Positions 5,511-11,264 of a DNA stretch of 24,295 nt are shown here, in pieces. Each line of letters starts with the position of its first letter. Position 1 is the stretch's first letter. Source of the stretch: a virus. The translations under genes and the position numbers were made by a program. The stretch spans positions 1-24,295 of the IMG/VR virus record IMGVR_UViG_3300043786_000232, one strand, 5' to 3'. Below the pieces are notes generated by a model. That model was not told the DNA's origin and did no database searches. It saw only the letters and a list, made by a program, of their open reading frames with translations.

Positions 5511-5692
5511 CGAGCCCCCAAGAGCTGCTGCAGCCGGGTTTCTGTGCTGCTGTACTTCGGCCTCAGTGACTCAATGACCAGCTCCTCAATGATGCTGGTG
5601 CGCGATCTACGCTGATCCCTAGCCGCAGCATCCAGCAGATCCTTGGTTTCAGCGCGAAAGCGCACAAGCATTTGCTTGTATTCCTGCTCCAT
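5507..5692 (-). CDS. Ribbon-helix-helix (Arc/MetJ-type) regulator
   Basis: This 61-residue protein has a beta strand (KQMLVRFRAE, about 6-15), helix A (ETKDLLDAAARDQ) and helix B (SRTSIIEELVIESL), the minimal RHH fold that dimerises and reads DNA with the strand. ATG 5692 is chosen over an upstream start at 5794 because GGGAGGT precedes it closely and the extra N-terminal residues would cover the control region. It is the first gene of the leftward operon, divergent from the serine recombinase, with two matching dyads between them, so autoregulation is likely. It may set the balance between the two directions. Confidence 0.8.
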   Translation of the reverse strand: MEQEYKQMLVRFRAETKDLLDAAARDQRRSRTSIIEELVIESLRPKYSSTETRLQQLLGAR

Positions 5693-5712
5693 CAGACACC
5701 TCCCTGTAAATA

Positions 5713-5806
5713 TATCGGCAAGATAGCACAGCTTTTTCCTGCGTTGGTAGTGGTAAAAATACCACAGGGAAATATTGGTTTGGGTTATTGACATATCGCC
5801 GAGATA
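5713..5806. promoter_or_regulatory. Paired operator-like dyads TATC-N5-GATA
   Basis: TATCGGCAAGATA (5713-5725) and TATCGCCGAGATA (5794-5806) share 11 of 13 bases, both as TATC-N5-GATA, with centres 81 bp apart. A half-site, CCGAGATA, recurs at about 5848-5855 next to the recombinase ribosome site. The first dyad lies 21 bp ahead of the RHH start codon. The second abuts a TTGACA (5788-5793) that has no good -10 partner. They are probably sites for the RHH protein, with possible looping. Confidence 0.6.
5750..5765. promoter_or_regulatory. Perfect palindrome GTGGTA-AAAA-TACCAC
   Basis: Six-base arms flank an A4 centre midway between the two TATC-N5-GATA dyads. The sequence family differs from those dyads, so a second regulator may bind here; the Cro-like HTH protein at 4214-4429 is the obvious candidate. 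An RNA hairpin is less likely because the loop is four A and no U-run follows. Confidence 0.5.
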
Positions 5807-5869
5807 TATGAGAGTCTCTGTCTACGGTCACTACCGACCGCACCGCCACCGAGATACAGGAGCGTAAAC

Positions 5870-6520
5870 ATGAGCAAATATGTAGCCTACTTCCGAGTTT
5901 CCACCGAGCGCCAAGGTCAGTCTGGCCTCGGCCTTGAAGCCCAGCAGGCAGCCGTCAAAACCTACGCTGATGGCATCATCCACAGTTTCACCGAGATCGA
6001 ATCAGGCAAGCACGACGACCGGCCACAGCTGGCCGCTGCCATCGCTATGTGCAAAGCCACAGGCGCAGCTCTGCTGATTGCTAAGATCGACCGTCTGTCG
6101 CGCCAGGCAGCCTTCCTGCTGACCCTGCGTGACTCTGGTGTCCAGATCGTGGCAGCCGACATGCCGCACGCCGGCACGTTAGAGTTTGGCATCCGCGCAG
6201 TGGTTGCCCAGCATGAGCGTGAAGAGATCAGCCGCCGTACCAAGGCAGCGCTGCAGGCAGCCAAAGCCCGCGGCGTTAAGCTCGGCAGCCCAAACCCAGC
6301 AGCTGGATCCGCAGCCGGTATCGCTAGCATTCAAGCAAGCGCAGATCAATTTGCCCAGCGCGTTCAGCCCATCATCGCCGACATCATCGCCAAAACCGGA
6401 TCGACAAGCCTGCGTTCAATCGCAGCTGCACTGACAGCTCGCGGCGTGCAGACAGCTCGCGGCGGTACCAAGTGGGGTGCCAGCCAAGTTGCCAACCTGA
6501 TGCAGCGAGGTGCAGCATGA
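5870..6520 (+). CDS. Small serine recombinase (resolvase/invertase/integrase class)
   Basis: This 216-residue protein has an N-terminal catalytic domain (about 3-140). The nucleophile is Ser11 in YFRVSTERQG with Arg9, and the conserved KIDRLSR (72-78) supplies D74, R75 and R78. The long E-helix (HEREEISRRTKAALQAAKARG) precedes GSPNP. A short C-terminal HTH (LRSIAAALTARGV...WGASQVANLMQR) reads DNA. It is much shorter than the large serine integrases. A good AGGAG precedes ATG 5870. It could integrate the phage, resolve dimers or invert a segment; no crossover site is obvious here. It is first in the rightward operon and faces the RHH gene. Confidence 0.9.
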   Translation: MSKYVAYFRVSTERQGQSGLGLEAQQAAVKTYADGIIHSFTEIESGKHDDRPQLAAAIAMCKATGAALLIAKIDRLSRQAAFLLTLRDSGVQIVAADMPHAGTLEFGIRAVVAQHEREEISRRTKAALQAAKARGVKLGSPNPAAGSAAGIASIQASADQFAQRVQPIIADIIAKTGSTSLRSIAAALTARGVQTARGGTKWGASQVANLMQRGAA

Positions 6521-6597
6521 GCGACGACTTTTTCCTGGGAGCCATCACAGCCATGATCATCATGGTCGTTATCTTAGTCGGCGGAGGTGTCATATGA
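6517..6597 (+). CDS. 26-residue membrane micropeptide
   Basis: ATG 6517 overlaps the recombinase stop as ATGA. The frame ends with a TGA overlapping the next gene's ATG, again as ATGA. The product is an acidic start (MSDDFF) and one hydrophobic helix (about 5-22, LGAITAMIIMVVILV) ending GGGVI. Perfect coupling at both ends and membrane-like composition support a real gene below usual annotation length. No family recognised. Alternatively it is only a translational bridge carrying ribosomes to the next gene, whose GGAGGT lies within it. Confidence 0.6.
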   Translation: MSDDFFLGAITAMIIMVVILVGGGVI

Positions 6598-6896
6598 TGA
6601 CCGGTCAGATGCTGCGCGACGCGCAGCTGGCGTTCTTTGAAATGCGAGACTCCGATTTTCTGGAGCACTGCAGGACTATAGCGGCAGACATTGCCAAGCA
6701 GCACGGCCAGGTGTCGATCAATGAAGTACGCAAGGCCATCAACATACCTGAAGGCGTGCATCCATCTGTGCTCGGCGCTGTTTTTAAGTCAAAAAAATTC
6801 ATAGCTATCGGTTACACCGAGGCTACCCACAAGGCCGCACATGCTAGGGTCGTGCGCGTCTACAAACTCAAGGAGGAAACATGTCAGGAAAGCTAA
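6594..6896 (+). CDS. Small hypothetical protein, possible winged helix
   Basis: This 100-residue protein starts at ATG 6594 with GGAGGT seven bases upstream; longer upstream reading is not needed. Helices (MLRDAQLAFFEMRDSDFLEHCRTIAADIAKQ) are followed by HGQVSINEVRKAINIPEGVHPSVLGAVFKSKKFIAIGYT and a basic strand HARVVRVYKL. Helix, turn, then strand with basic ends suggests a winged-helix DNA-binding fold. It sits between the recombinase and the exonuclease and overlaps the latter by 16 nt. I do not recognise a named family. Confidence 0.75.
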   Translation: MMTGQMLRDAQLAFFEMRDSDFLEHCRTIAADIAKQHGQVSINEVRKAINIPEGVHPSVLGAVFKSKKFIAIGYTEATHKAAHARVVRVYKLKEETCQES

Positions 6897-7834
6897 CCCC
6901 AAACACAATGATGTCAGCCAGCAGGCTTCCTGCGCTGTTGGGATTGTCTAAATACCAGAGCCCCAATGATGAGCTGCAGACCACCATCAATGCGATTACC
7001 GGCATTGAATCTGACTTTGAGCAGAATGAATCGATGGCCTGGGGCGACCGGCTTGAGGAAATTATCCTGCGCGAAACAGCAAAGCGACTCCAGCTCACAG
7101 ACCTGAAGACTGAGTTTAACAAAGCGTTCTATCATGAAACACTGCCGCTGGCCTGCAGCCTGGATGGCTGTGCTGATGGTGCCGGGCAGATCGTCCGCAC
7201 CGACCCAGACGCTGGGATTTATGTGATCGGTAAAGACTCCATCGAGTTAGCCGGGGTTGGCGTGCTTGAGGCCAAGCTCACCGCAGTGCAGCCCGAAGAA
7301 ATCCCGGCACTCTACCGTGGTCCTGTGCAGCTGCAGGCACAGATGGACATCATGCAGGCCAAGTGGGGATGCGTAGCCGTGCTGTACCAGGGAACCACGC
7401 TGCGGATCTTCCTGTTTGAGCCGCACGCACAGACGCTGGCTACCATCAAGGCAGCCGTGCTTGAGTTTCAGCACAAGGTAGAAAAATTCAGAGCAACCGG
7501 CGAGATAGATTTCTACAACCCGGCGAGCAGCAAAGACGCTGACCGCATGTATCCGACCGCAGACGAAAGCCGCACGGCACACTTGCCGGAGCGAGCGCAG
7601 CAGCTGGTCGGGCAGATCGTGGCCGCCAAGGCAGACATCGAGCAGGCAGAACAAAAGCGCACCGAAGCAGAGACAGAGTTGAAAGCAATGATGGGCGAGG
7701 CATCGAAAGCCAAGGTCGGCAACTATGAAATCCGCTGGCCAATGCGTTTCTACAAAGCAGCGCCCCAGCGCGTCGTGCCGGCCAAGGATGCCTACAGCAT
7801 TCGTCAATCCACACTATCAATCAAGGAGCTTTGA
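6881..7834 (+). CDS. YqaJ/lambda-exonuclease-family recombination nuclease
   Basis: This 317-residue protein would be the 5'-3' exonuclease partner of the annealing protein downstream. It opens with SASRLPALLGLSKYQSP, typical of YqaJ proteins binding DNA ends. The core shows WGDRLEEII (E59/E60), the acidic LACSLDG strand (D95) and the catalytic E-x-K in GVLEAKLTA (E130, K132), followed by PVQLQAQMDIMQAKWG. The C-terminal third is a charged helical region (AKADIEQAEQKRTEAETELKAMMG), probably a coiled coil for assembly or RecT contact. AAGGAGG four bases before ATG 6881 fixes the start. Confidence 0.9.
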   Translation: MSGKLTPNTMMSASRLPALLGLSKYQSPNDELQTTINAITGIESDFEQNESMAWGDRLEEIILRETAKRLQLTDLKTEFNKAFYHETLPLACSLDGCADGAGQIVRTDPDAGIYVIGKDSIELAGVGVLEAKLTAVQPEEIPALYRGPVQLQAQMDIMQAKWGCVAVLYQGTTLRIFLFEPHAQTLATIKAAVLEFQHKVEKFRATGEIDFYNPASSKDADRMYPTADESRTAHLPERAQQLVGQIVAAKADIEQAEQKRTEAETELKAMMGEASKAKVGNYEIRWPMRFYKAAPQRVVPAKDAYSIRQSTLSIKEL

Positions 7835-7835
7835 G

Positions 7836-8021
7836 ATGGACAACCGAGAGCTGACAGACATTGAGCAAGCGCACGCTGCAGCCTGCGTCGCGCTGCTTAA
7901 TGCGGTGCCGACAATGACGGAAGAGCAAGCAAACGAAGTGGTGGACAGCCTGTCTGTCTTATTGCTTCAGACATTAAATACTTATGTACCAGGGGATGAT
8001 GATGCAATTGACTACAACTAA
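7836..8021 (+). CDS. Small acidic protein between exonuclease and RecT genes
   Basis: This 61-residue protein starts at ATG 7836 after AAGGAG with 7-nt spacing. It is helical and acidic (DIEQAHAAACVALLNAVPTMTEEQANEVVDSLSVLLLQTLN) with an acidic end (GDDDAIDYN). It overlaps the RecT gene by about 20 nt. Its position suggests an accessory to the recombination pair, but no family is recognised. An upstream extension of this frame into the exonuclease gene lacks support. Confidence 0.7.
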   Translation: MDNRELTDIEQAHAAACVALLNAVPTMTEEQANEVVDSLSVLLLQTLNTYVPGDDDAIDYN

Positions 8022-9117
8022 GGGATTCGCTCCCGCCACTATGGGCGAGGCGATGGAGTTTTCAAAGATGCTGGCCGACTCCAGCATGGTGCCACGCGCT
8101 TACCAGGGAAAGCCACAGGACATCATGGTCTGTGTGCAATGGGGCTATGAGCTCGGCCTGGCACCCATGCAGGCGTTACAAAATATAGCGGTGATAAATG
8201 GGAAGCCAAGCGTCTACGGCGACGCTATGGCCGCTCTGGTGCAGGCTAGCCCGGTCTGCGATGGTATCGACGAAACCTTTGAGGGAGTCGAGGGGACGGG
8301 TGAGTTTGCCGCTGTCTGCATAGCCAGGCGCAAAGGCCGGCAGCCGGTGACAATCAAGTTTAGCGTTAACGATGCCAAGCGTGCTGGTCTTTGGAATAAG
8401 CAGGGACCGTGGACGCAGTACCCAAAGCGGATGTTGCAAATGCGAGCCCGCGGCTTCGCCCTGCGCGATGCCTTCCCTGATGTCTTGAAGGGATTGATCA
8501 GCGCCGAGGAGGCCGCCGACTACCCTGATGATGCCAAACCCAGGCCAATCAAAGATGTCACGCCCATCCCAGCAAACCCGCTGGATATGATTGCGCCGCC
8601 AGCACCGCCGCCAGTAGAGTTCGCGCCTATCATTGAAGAGGTGCGCGTAATCATGGAACAGGAGCCGACTGAAGAACTGATTACTATCGGCAAAGAATTC
8701 GTTGATGCGTTGATGGCATCCGAGCCGGTCAAATTAGATTTGCAGAATGTTCCTGCAGAATCTGCAGAACCTGCTGCAGAACCCACTGTGGTAGGCGACT
8801 GGCCTCTGATGGTGCCAGACATGAAGGCCGAGCGAGTCGAGGGTGATCCTGTGCCGGCCTTACTCAATAGCACCTGGTCCGACATTGATGCCTGGTGCGA
8901 TGCGTATGAGGAGCTCGCAGACAAAACCGCACGCGCTGGTAAGCGTCCAGCCAGGGAGCGCATGACAATCCTGAAAGAGCTGCGCAATGCTAACCAATCG
9001 GTCATCGAGAAGATCGACCCGGTCAAGCGGCTGCGGCACTCTGCTTCCTACGCCAAACGTCTTGCAGCGCTGGGCGCATCAATGGGTGGATCAGCAGAAA
9101 AAAACCCCGGCACTTAG
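8002..9117 (+). CDS. recT: RecT-type single-strand annealing protein
   Basis: The protein has 371 residues from this start. The N-terminal half shows features I associate with phage RecT proteins: MLADSSMVPRAYQGKP, QWGYELGLAPMQALQNIAVINGKPSVYGDA and WTQYPKRMLQMRARGFALRDAFPD. It would coat exonuclease-made single strands and anneal them. After about residue 175 comes a Pro/Glu-rich linker and a separate C-terminal helical domain (WSDIDAWCDAYEELADKTARAG...KRLAALGASMG), so the protein is longer than RecT proper. ATGs at 7984, 7996, 7999 and 8002 are in frame. I chose 8002 for the AGGGG at 7991-7995. Its stop codon lies inside the opposing terminator. Confidence 0.85.
   Translation: MQLTTTKGFAPATMGEAMEFSKMLADSSMVPRAYQGKPQDIMVCVQWGYELGLAPMQALQNIAVINGKPSVYGDAMAALVQASPVCDGIDETFEGVEGTGEFAAVCIARRKGRQPVTIKFSVNDAKRAGLWNKQGPWTQYPKRMLQMRARGFALRDAFPDVLKGLISAEEAADYPDDAKPRPIKDVTPIPANPLDMIAPPAPPPVEFAPIIEEVRVIMEQEPTEELITIGKEFVDALMASEPVKLDLQNVPAESAEPAAEPTVVGDWPLMVPDMKAERVEGDPVPALLNSTWSDIDAWCDAYEELADKTARAGKRPARERMTILKELRNANQSVIEKIDPVKRLRHSASYAKRLAALGASMGGSAEKNPGT
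8741..8781 (+). repeat. TGCAGAA microrepeat, four copies, in recT linker
   Basis: Copies start at 8741, 8754, 8763 and 8775. They are read in more than one codon phase, encoding part of the linker (LQNVPAESAEPAAEP). The cluster marks the flexible hinge between the annealing domain and the C-terminal domain. Slippage or domain joining could have produced it. Confidence 0.5.
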
Positions 9118-9123
9118 CCGGGG
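9105..9123 (-). terminator. Intrinsic terminator ending the leftward late operon
   Basis: CCCCGGC-ACTTA-GCCGGGG forms a perfect 7-bp stem with a 5-nt loop. On the minus strand it is followed by seven T, so it stops leftward transcription after Rz/Rz1. On the plus strand the run is A7 before the stem and there is no U-tail after it. It therefore acts in one direction and lies across the last codons and stop of recT. Confidence 0.85.
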
Positions 9124-9126
9124 AAA

Positions 9127-9171
9127 CTGGTCGGGTGGTTTGGCGCGAAGGAGGTCGCCCAGCCCGGCCAG
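9127..9171. other. Second stem-loop in the convergent gap
   Basis: CTGGTCGGG (9127-9135) pairs with CCCGGCCAG (9163-9171), nine pairs with one G-U on the plus RNA. An inner GGCG/CGCC helix (9142-9145 with 9156-9159) sits inside. No U-run follows on either strand. It could shield the 3' end of the recT message or act with Rho. It covers most of the space between recT and Rz. Confidence 0.45.
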
Positions 9172-9176
9172 AGTCG

Positions 9177-9647
9177 CTACTGTCTTATTGCTTGATACTG
9201 GGCGTGGCACTGCTTGAGGGAGGCGCGGAGCTCATCTGCTCTGGCAGCCTCCCCTGCAAGAAATTGCGCATCCTCTCTAGAAAGTCCTGCTCCAGTACAG
9301 CTGGAGGGGGCGCATCCAGCACTGGCGGTACTGGACACGGTACTGGTTTCGGTGGTGGGGCGACTCGGCCTGTCGCGCAGGCTGTTAGTAAGAGCGGCAG
9401 TGCGAGCATTAAGATCACGGATCTCACGGTCTTTATCCTTTCTTAGTAGGTCAGCGCTGGCCTGCAGTTCCTGTTCCTTCTCGCGAGCTGCAGCCTGGGC
9501 AGCAGCGTGCTCTGCCAGCTGCGCAGCCCGTTCCTTATCCCACTTCTGTTGCACCTCGGCCACGCCCAGCTCATGCCCTTGGTACAGGCCGGCACCGCCA
9601 GCTGCAGCCACCGCCAGGACAAAGCCAAGGATTAACCAGGGATTCAT
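9177..9647 (-). CDS. Rz: Inner-membrane spanin subunit (Rz-like)
   Basis: This 156-residue protein has an N-terminal signal-anchor helix (PWLILGFVLAVAAAGGAGLY, about 3-22). A long periplasmic coiled coil (KWDKERAAQLAEHAAAQAAAREKEQELQASADLL...REIRDLNARTAAL) follows, then a Ser/Thr/Cys-rich hinge and a final helix (EAARADELRASLKQCHAQYQAI). With Rz1 it bridges both membranes and fuses them in the last step of lysis. ATG 9647 overlaps the preceding stop (ATGA). An embedded lipoprotein frame confirms the pair. Confidence 0.9.
   Translation of the reverse strand: MNPWLILGFVLAVAAAGGAGLYQGHELGVAEVQQKWDKERAAQLAEHAAAQAAAREKEQELQASADLLRKDKDREIRDLNARTAALTNSLRDRPSRPTTETSTVSSTASAGCAPSSCTGAGLSREDAQFLAGEAARADELRASLKQCHAQYQAIRQ
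9185..9427 (-). CDS. Rz1: Outer-membrane spanin lipoprotein (Rz1-like), embedded in Rz
   Basis: This 80-residue frame lies entirely within Rz in another phase. A short signal peptide ends in the lipobox LTAC with Cys17 as the lipidated residue. The mature part is proline-rich (APPPKPVPCPVPPVLDAPPP), as in lambda Rz1, followed by a short polar tail. Start is GTG 9427 with AAGGA upstream; an in-frame ATG at 9409 is the alternative. The lipoprotein tethers to the outer membrane and binds Rz in the periplasm. Confidence 0.88.
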   Translation of the reverse strand: MRSVILMLALPLLLTACATGRVAPPPKPVPCPVPPVLDAPPPAVLEQDFLERMRNFLQGRLPEQMSSAPPSSSATPSIKQ

Positions 9648-9820
9648 TTTGTTGGCGGCACTTTTGTTCCGTCCAATTTTTTATGGACCTTTACATCTTT
9701 GCAGACTTTAACTTCCTTGCCTTTGCGATCCTTCTGCATGTTGCAAATCTTCTTAGTCTCGGCGGCAAAGGCAGGCATTGTCAGGGTCAAGGCCAACAGG
9801 GTTGCAAATAGCGTCTTCAT
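9644..9820 (-). CDS. Small secreted basic protein, 58 residues
   Basis: ATG 9820 overlaps the holin-like stop and the final TGA overlaps Rz ATG, both as ATGA. A clear cleavable signal peptide (MKTLFATLLALTLTMPAFA) is followed by AETKKICNMQKDRKGK and a Lys-rich tail with a second Cys (VCKDVKVHKK). The mature peptide of about 38 residues would reach the periplasm, with one possible disulfide. Its place among lysis genes suggests an accessory lysis or periplasmic role. No function known to me. Confidence 0.8.
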   Translation of the reverse strand: MKTLFATLLALTLTMPAFAAETKKICNMQKDRKGKEVKVCKDVKVHKKLDGTKVPPTK

Positions 9821-10245
9821 TCGTCTCTCTCCGGGTGAGGTGGTTGAACAGGGGCAGGCTTGCCAGCATAGCCAGCAGCAGCAACAGCAGCAGGATCTCC
9901 CTCGCTGCGTACTGTGGTCACAGTCGTTGTCACAACAGGCGCAGGCTTGGGTGGTGGTGCATCCTTGAAGTCAGCAGCAGTCGAGATGCCGGGTGGTGGT
10001 ACGAAGGCATCCTTACCCTTGACTGCAATCAGCGTAGCCAACGCACCAAGGATGTACTTGCTCATGTCTGAAAGCAAAAGAAAAAATTTTGCATCTGCCG
10101 GTGCCATCCCCGACATCGGTTGGGTCACGAATACGACTGAGTACATCGACAGACCTGCCATGATGACTAGGATCAGGCAGAAGGTAATGCCGATGGTGAA
10201 CTTTAGTAAAGCATTGAGCTGCTCTTCTGTAGCTTTCAAAATCAT
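9817..10245 (-). CDS. Two-helix membrane protein, holin candidate
   Basis: In this 142-residue protein the first 80 residues contain two hydrophobic helices (about 14-40, LKFTIGITFCLILVIMAGLSMYSVVFV, and about 60-78, YILGALATLIAV) joined by a polar loop. The rest is a Pro/Ala-rich polar tail (KPAPVVTTTVTTVRSEG...PAPVQPPHPERDE). Two helices and a hydrophilic end next to endolysin and spanins suggest a class II-like holin, but the long tail is unusual. ATG 10245 overlaps the lipoprotein stop. The 83-residue membrane protein upstream of the endolysin is the alternative holin. Confidence 0.6.
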   Translation of the reverse strand: MILKATEEQLNALLKFTIGITFCLILVIMAGLSMYSVVFVTQPMSGMAPADAKFFLLLSDMSKYILGALATLIAVKGKDAFVPPPGISTAADFKDAPPPKPAPVVTTTVTTVRSEGDPAAVAAAGYAGKPAPVQPPHPERDE

Positions 10246-10436
10246 GGTTTCACCTTTTCAGGTTGGGTGACATCTTCAGGACAGGTACCAGTTGCAGTGC
10301 AAATCGGTGGCTTGCACTCTGTAGCTTCCCAATTCTTCGGGTCTTGGCAAGGATACCTAAACCGATCACTGCAAGCGCTAGCCGCCCAGCACATGCAGAG
10401 CATGAGCGTAATGTTTCTTACGGTCTTCAAGTCCAA
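10242..10436 (-). CDS. Small lipoprotein with conserved Cys pattern
   Basis: This 64-residue protein starts at TTG 10436, supported by GGAGG five bases upstream inside the endolysin gene. The signal peptide (NITLMLCMCWAASAC) ends with lipobox ASAC and Cys22. The mature part is SDRFRYPCQDPKNWEATECK followed by PPICTATGTCPED, with four regularly spaced cysteines that could form two disulfides. I recall similar RYPCQDP peptides in environmental phage lysis regions. The first 59 nt overlap the endolysin end. A cell-envelope role at lysis or superinfection exclusion is possible; function is unknown. Confidence 0.75.
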   Translation of the reverse strand: MDLKTVRNITLMLCMCWAASACSDRFRYPCQDPKNWEATECKPPICTATGTCPEDVTQPEKVKP

Positions 10437-11016
10437 TGGTGCCTCCGTTAATCCGTTTAGTCATGGTCAAAATGTCACCGGCATCTGCCAGTTTGTTCAG
10501 GCTTGTCTGTTCCCAGTACCAGCAAGCACTTTGAGCTGCTCCCTCAAAGGTCTGCATATACTCCGAGGCTTCTTCAGGCGTGATGCCAATGGATGATGCA
10601 AACCAAAAATAATTATCCTTGCCGGTAACCTGAATTAGACCTCTGCCCTTGTAGAGACTGCCCTGCCCGGAGGCTTCATCACCATTACCCATGCGATTGG
10701 CGTAGACGCGGTTAGCAATCTTGTCTGGCTGGCGAGCGTAAGCGTTGGCAAGCTCAAGGGTTGGAAAATATTTTGGGAAGGTCTTCATCAGACCAGCGGC
10801 GCTGTAGTTGAGGTTCTCTGTCAGCCAGACAAACCCACCAGACTCATGGCCACACTGCGCCATGAATGCAGCGATGCGCTTTGGTGTGTTGATCTCGTAG
10901 TCTTCAGTCAGTGACTTGCCATTCAGCTCAGTCTGCTTGCCGAACAGTGCGTCGTACCACTGCTGTGGGTACTTGGTGTTGGGAACTAACTGCCTAAACT
11001 GCTGCATTGTAATCAT
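10378..11016 (-). CDS. Endolysin, GH19 chitinase-like muramidase
   Basis: This 212-residue single-domain enzyme cleaves peptidoglycan glycan strands. GH19 signatures are AAFMAQCGHESGGF with catalytic Glu58, WLTENLNYS with second acid Glu67, and LYKGRGLIQVTGKDNY (about 121-136). No signal peptide or anchor is seen, so it needs a holin for export. ATG 11016 overlaps the upstream stop, with AGGGGTGA before it; an ATG three codons in is possible. The gene end holds the ribosome site and start of the lipoprotein gene. Confidence 0.92.
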   Translation of the reverse strand: MITMQQFRQLVPNTKYPQQWYDALFGKQTELNGKSLTEDYEINTPKRIAAFMAQCGHESGGFVWLTENLNYSAAGLMKTFPKYFPTLELANAYARQPDKIANRVYANRMGNGDEASGQGSLYKGRGLIQVTGKDNYFWFASSIGITPEEASEYMQTFEGAAQSACWYWEQTSLNKLADAGDILTMTKRINGGTIGLEDRKKHYAHALHVLGG

Positions 11017-11264
11017 TCTTCACCCCTCATTTCCCGTAAAACTTTTATCCGCAGTTCTTTCATCTTGCGGGTTTCTTGCTCCGCCCGGTACAGCGCATTG
11101 TTCATGTCCATGTACATCACGCCCATGACAGGCAGCGCAATCACTAGCACAAAACACAAGACCACCACGGCGACGAGTAATGCCCACGGTACGTCTGGCT
11201 CGTTCGTAGGAGGAGCAGGGTTCCGACGTACCACACCACGACGAAAAGGATTGCTCCAACCCAT
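11013..11264 (-). CDS. Single-pass membrane protein before the endolysin
   Basis: This 83-residue protein has a basic, proline-bearing N-terminus (SNPFRRGVVRRNPAPPTNEPDVP), one strong hydrophobic helix (about 26-51, WALLVAVVVLCFVLVIALPVMGVMY) and an amphipathic charged tail (RAEQETRKMKELRIKVLREMRGEE). N-in, C-out topology is suggested by the basic front. Directly preceding the endolysin by an ATGA overlap, it could be a holin, antiholin or pinholin-like protein. Its first 121 nt overlap the end of the preceding gene. Confidence 0.65.
   Translation of the reverse strand: MGWSNPFRRGVVRRNPAPPTNEPDVPWALLVAVVVLCFVLVIALPVMGVMYMDMNNALYRAEQETRKMKELRIKVLREMRGEE

Noticed and set aside
5788-5793. Perfect TTGACA as a -35 box for the recombinase gene
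   Set aside because: No acceptable -10 hexamer occurs at 15-19 bp spacing. It is kept only as context for the adjoining dyad.
5693-5794. N-terminal extension of the RHH protein to a start at 5794
   Set aside because: It would translate through the operator region, and the GGGAGGT directly before ATG 5692 fits initiation there.
7247-7807. 186-codon minus-strand frame opposite the exonuclease gene
   Set aside because: Cys/Leu/His-rich antisense shadow of a confidently identified nuclease; no ribosome site or coupling.
9214-9711. 165-codon plus-strand frame opposite Rz
   Set aside because: Ser/Ala/Arg-rich mirror of the Rz coiled coil and Rz1. The minus-strand spanin pair explains the sequence.
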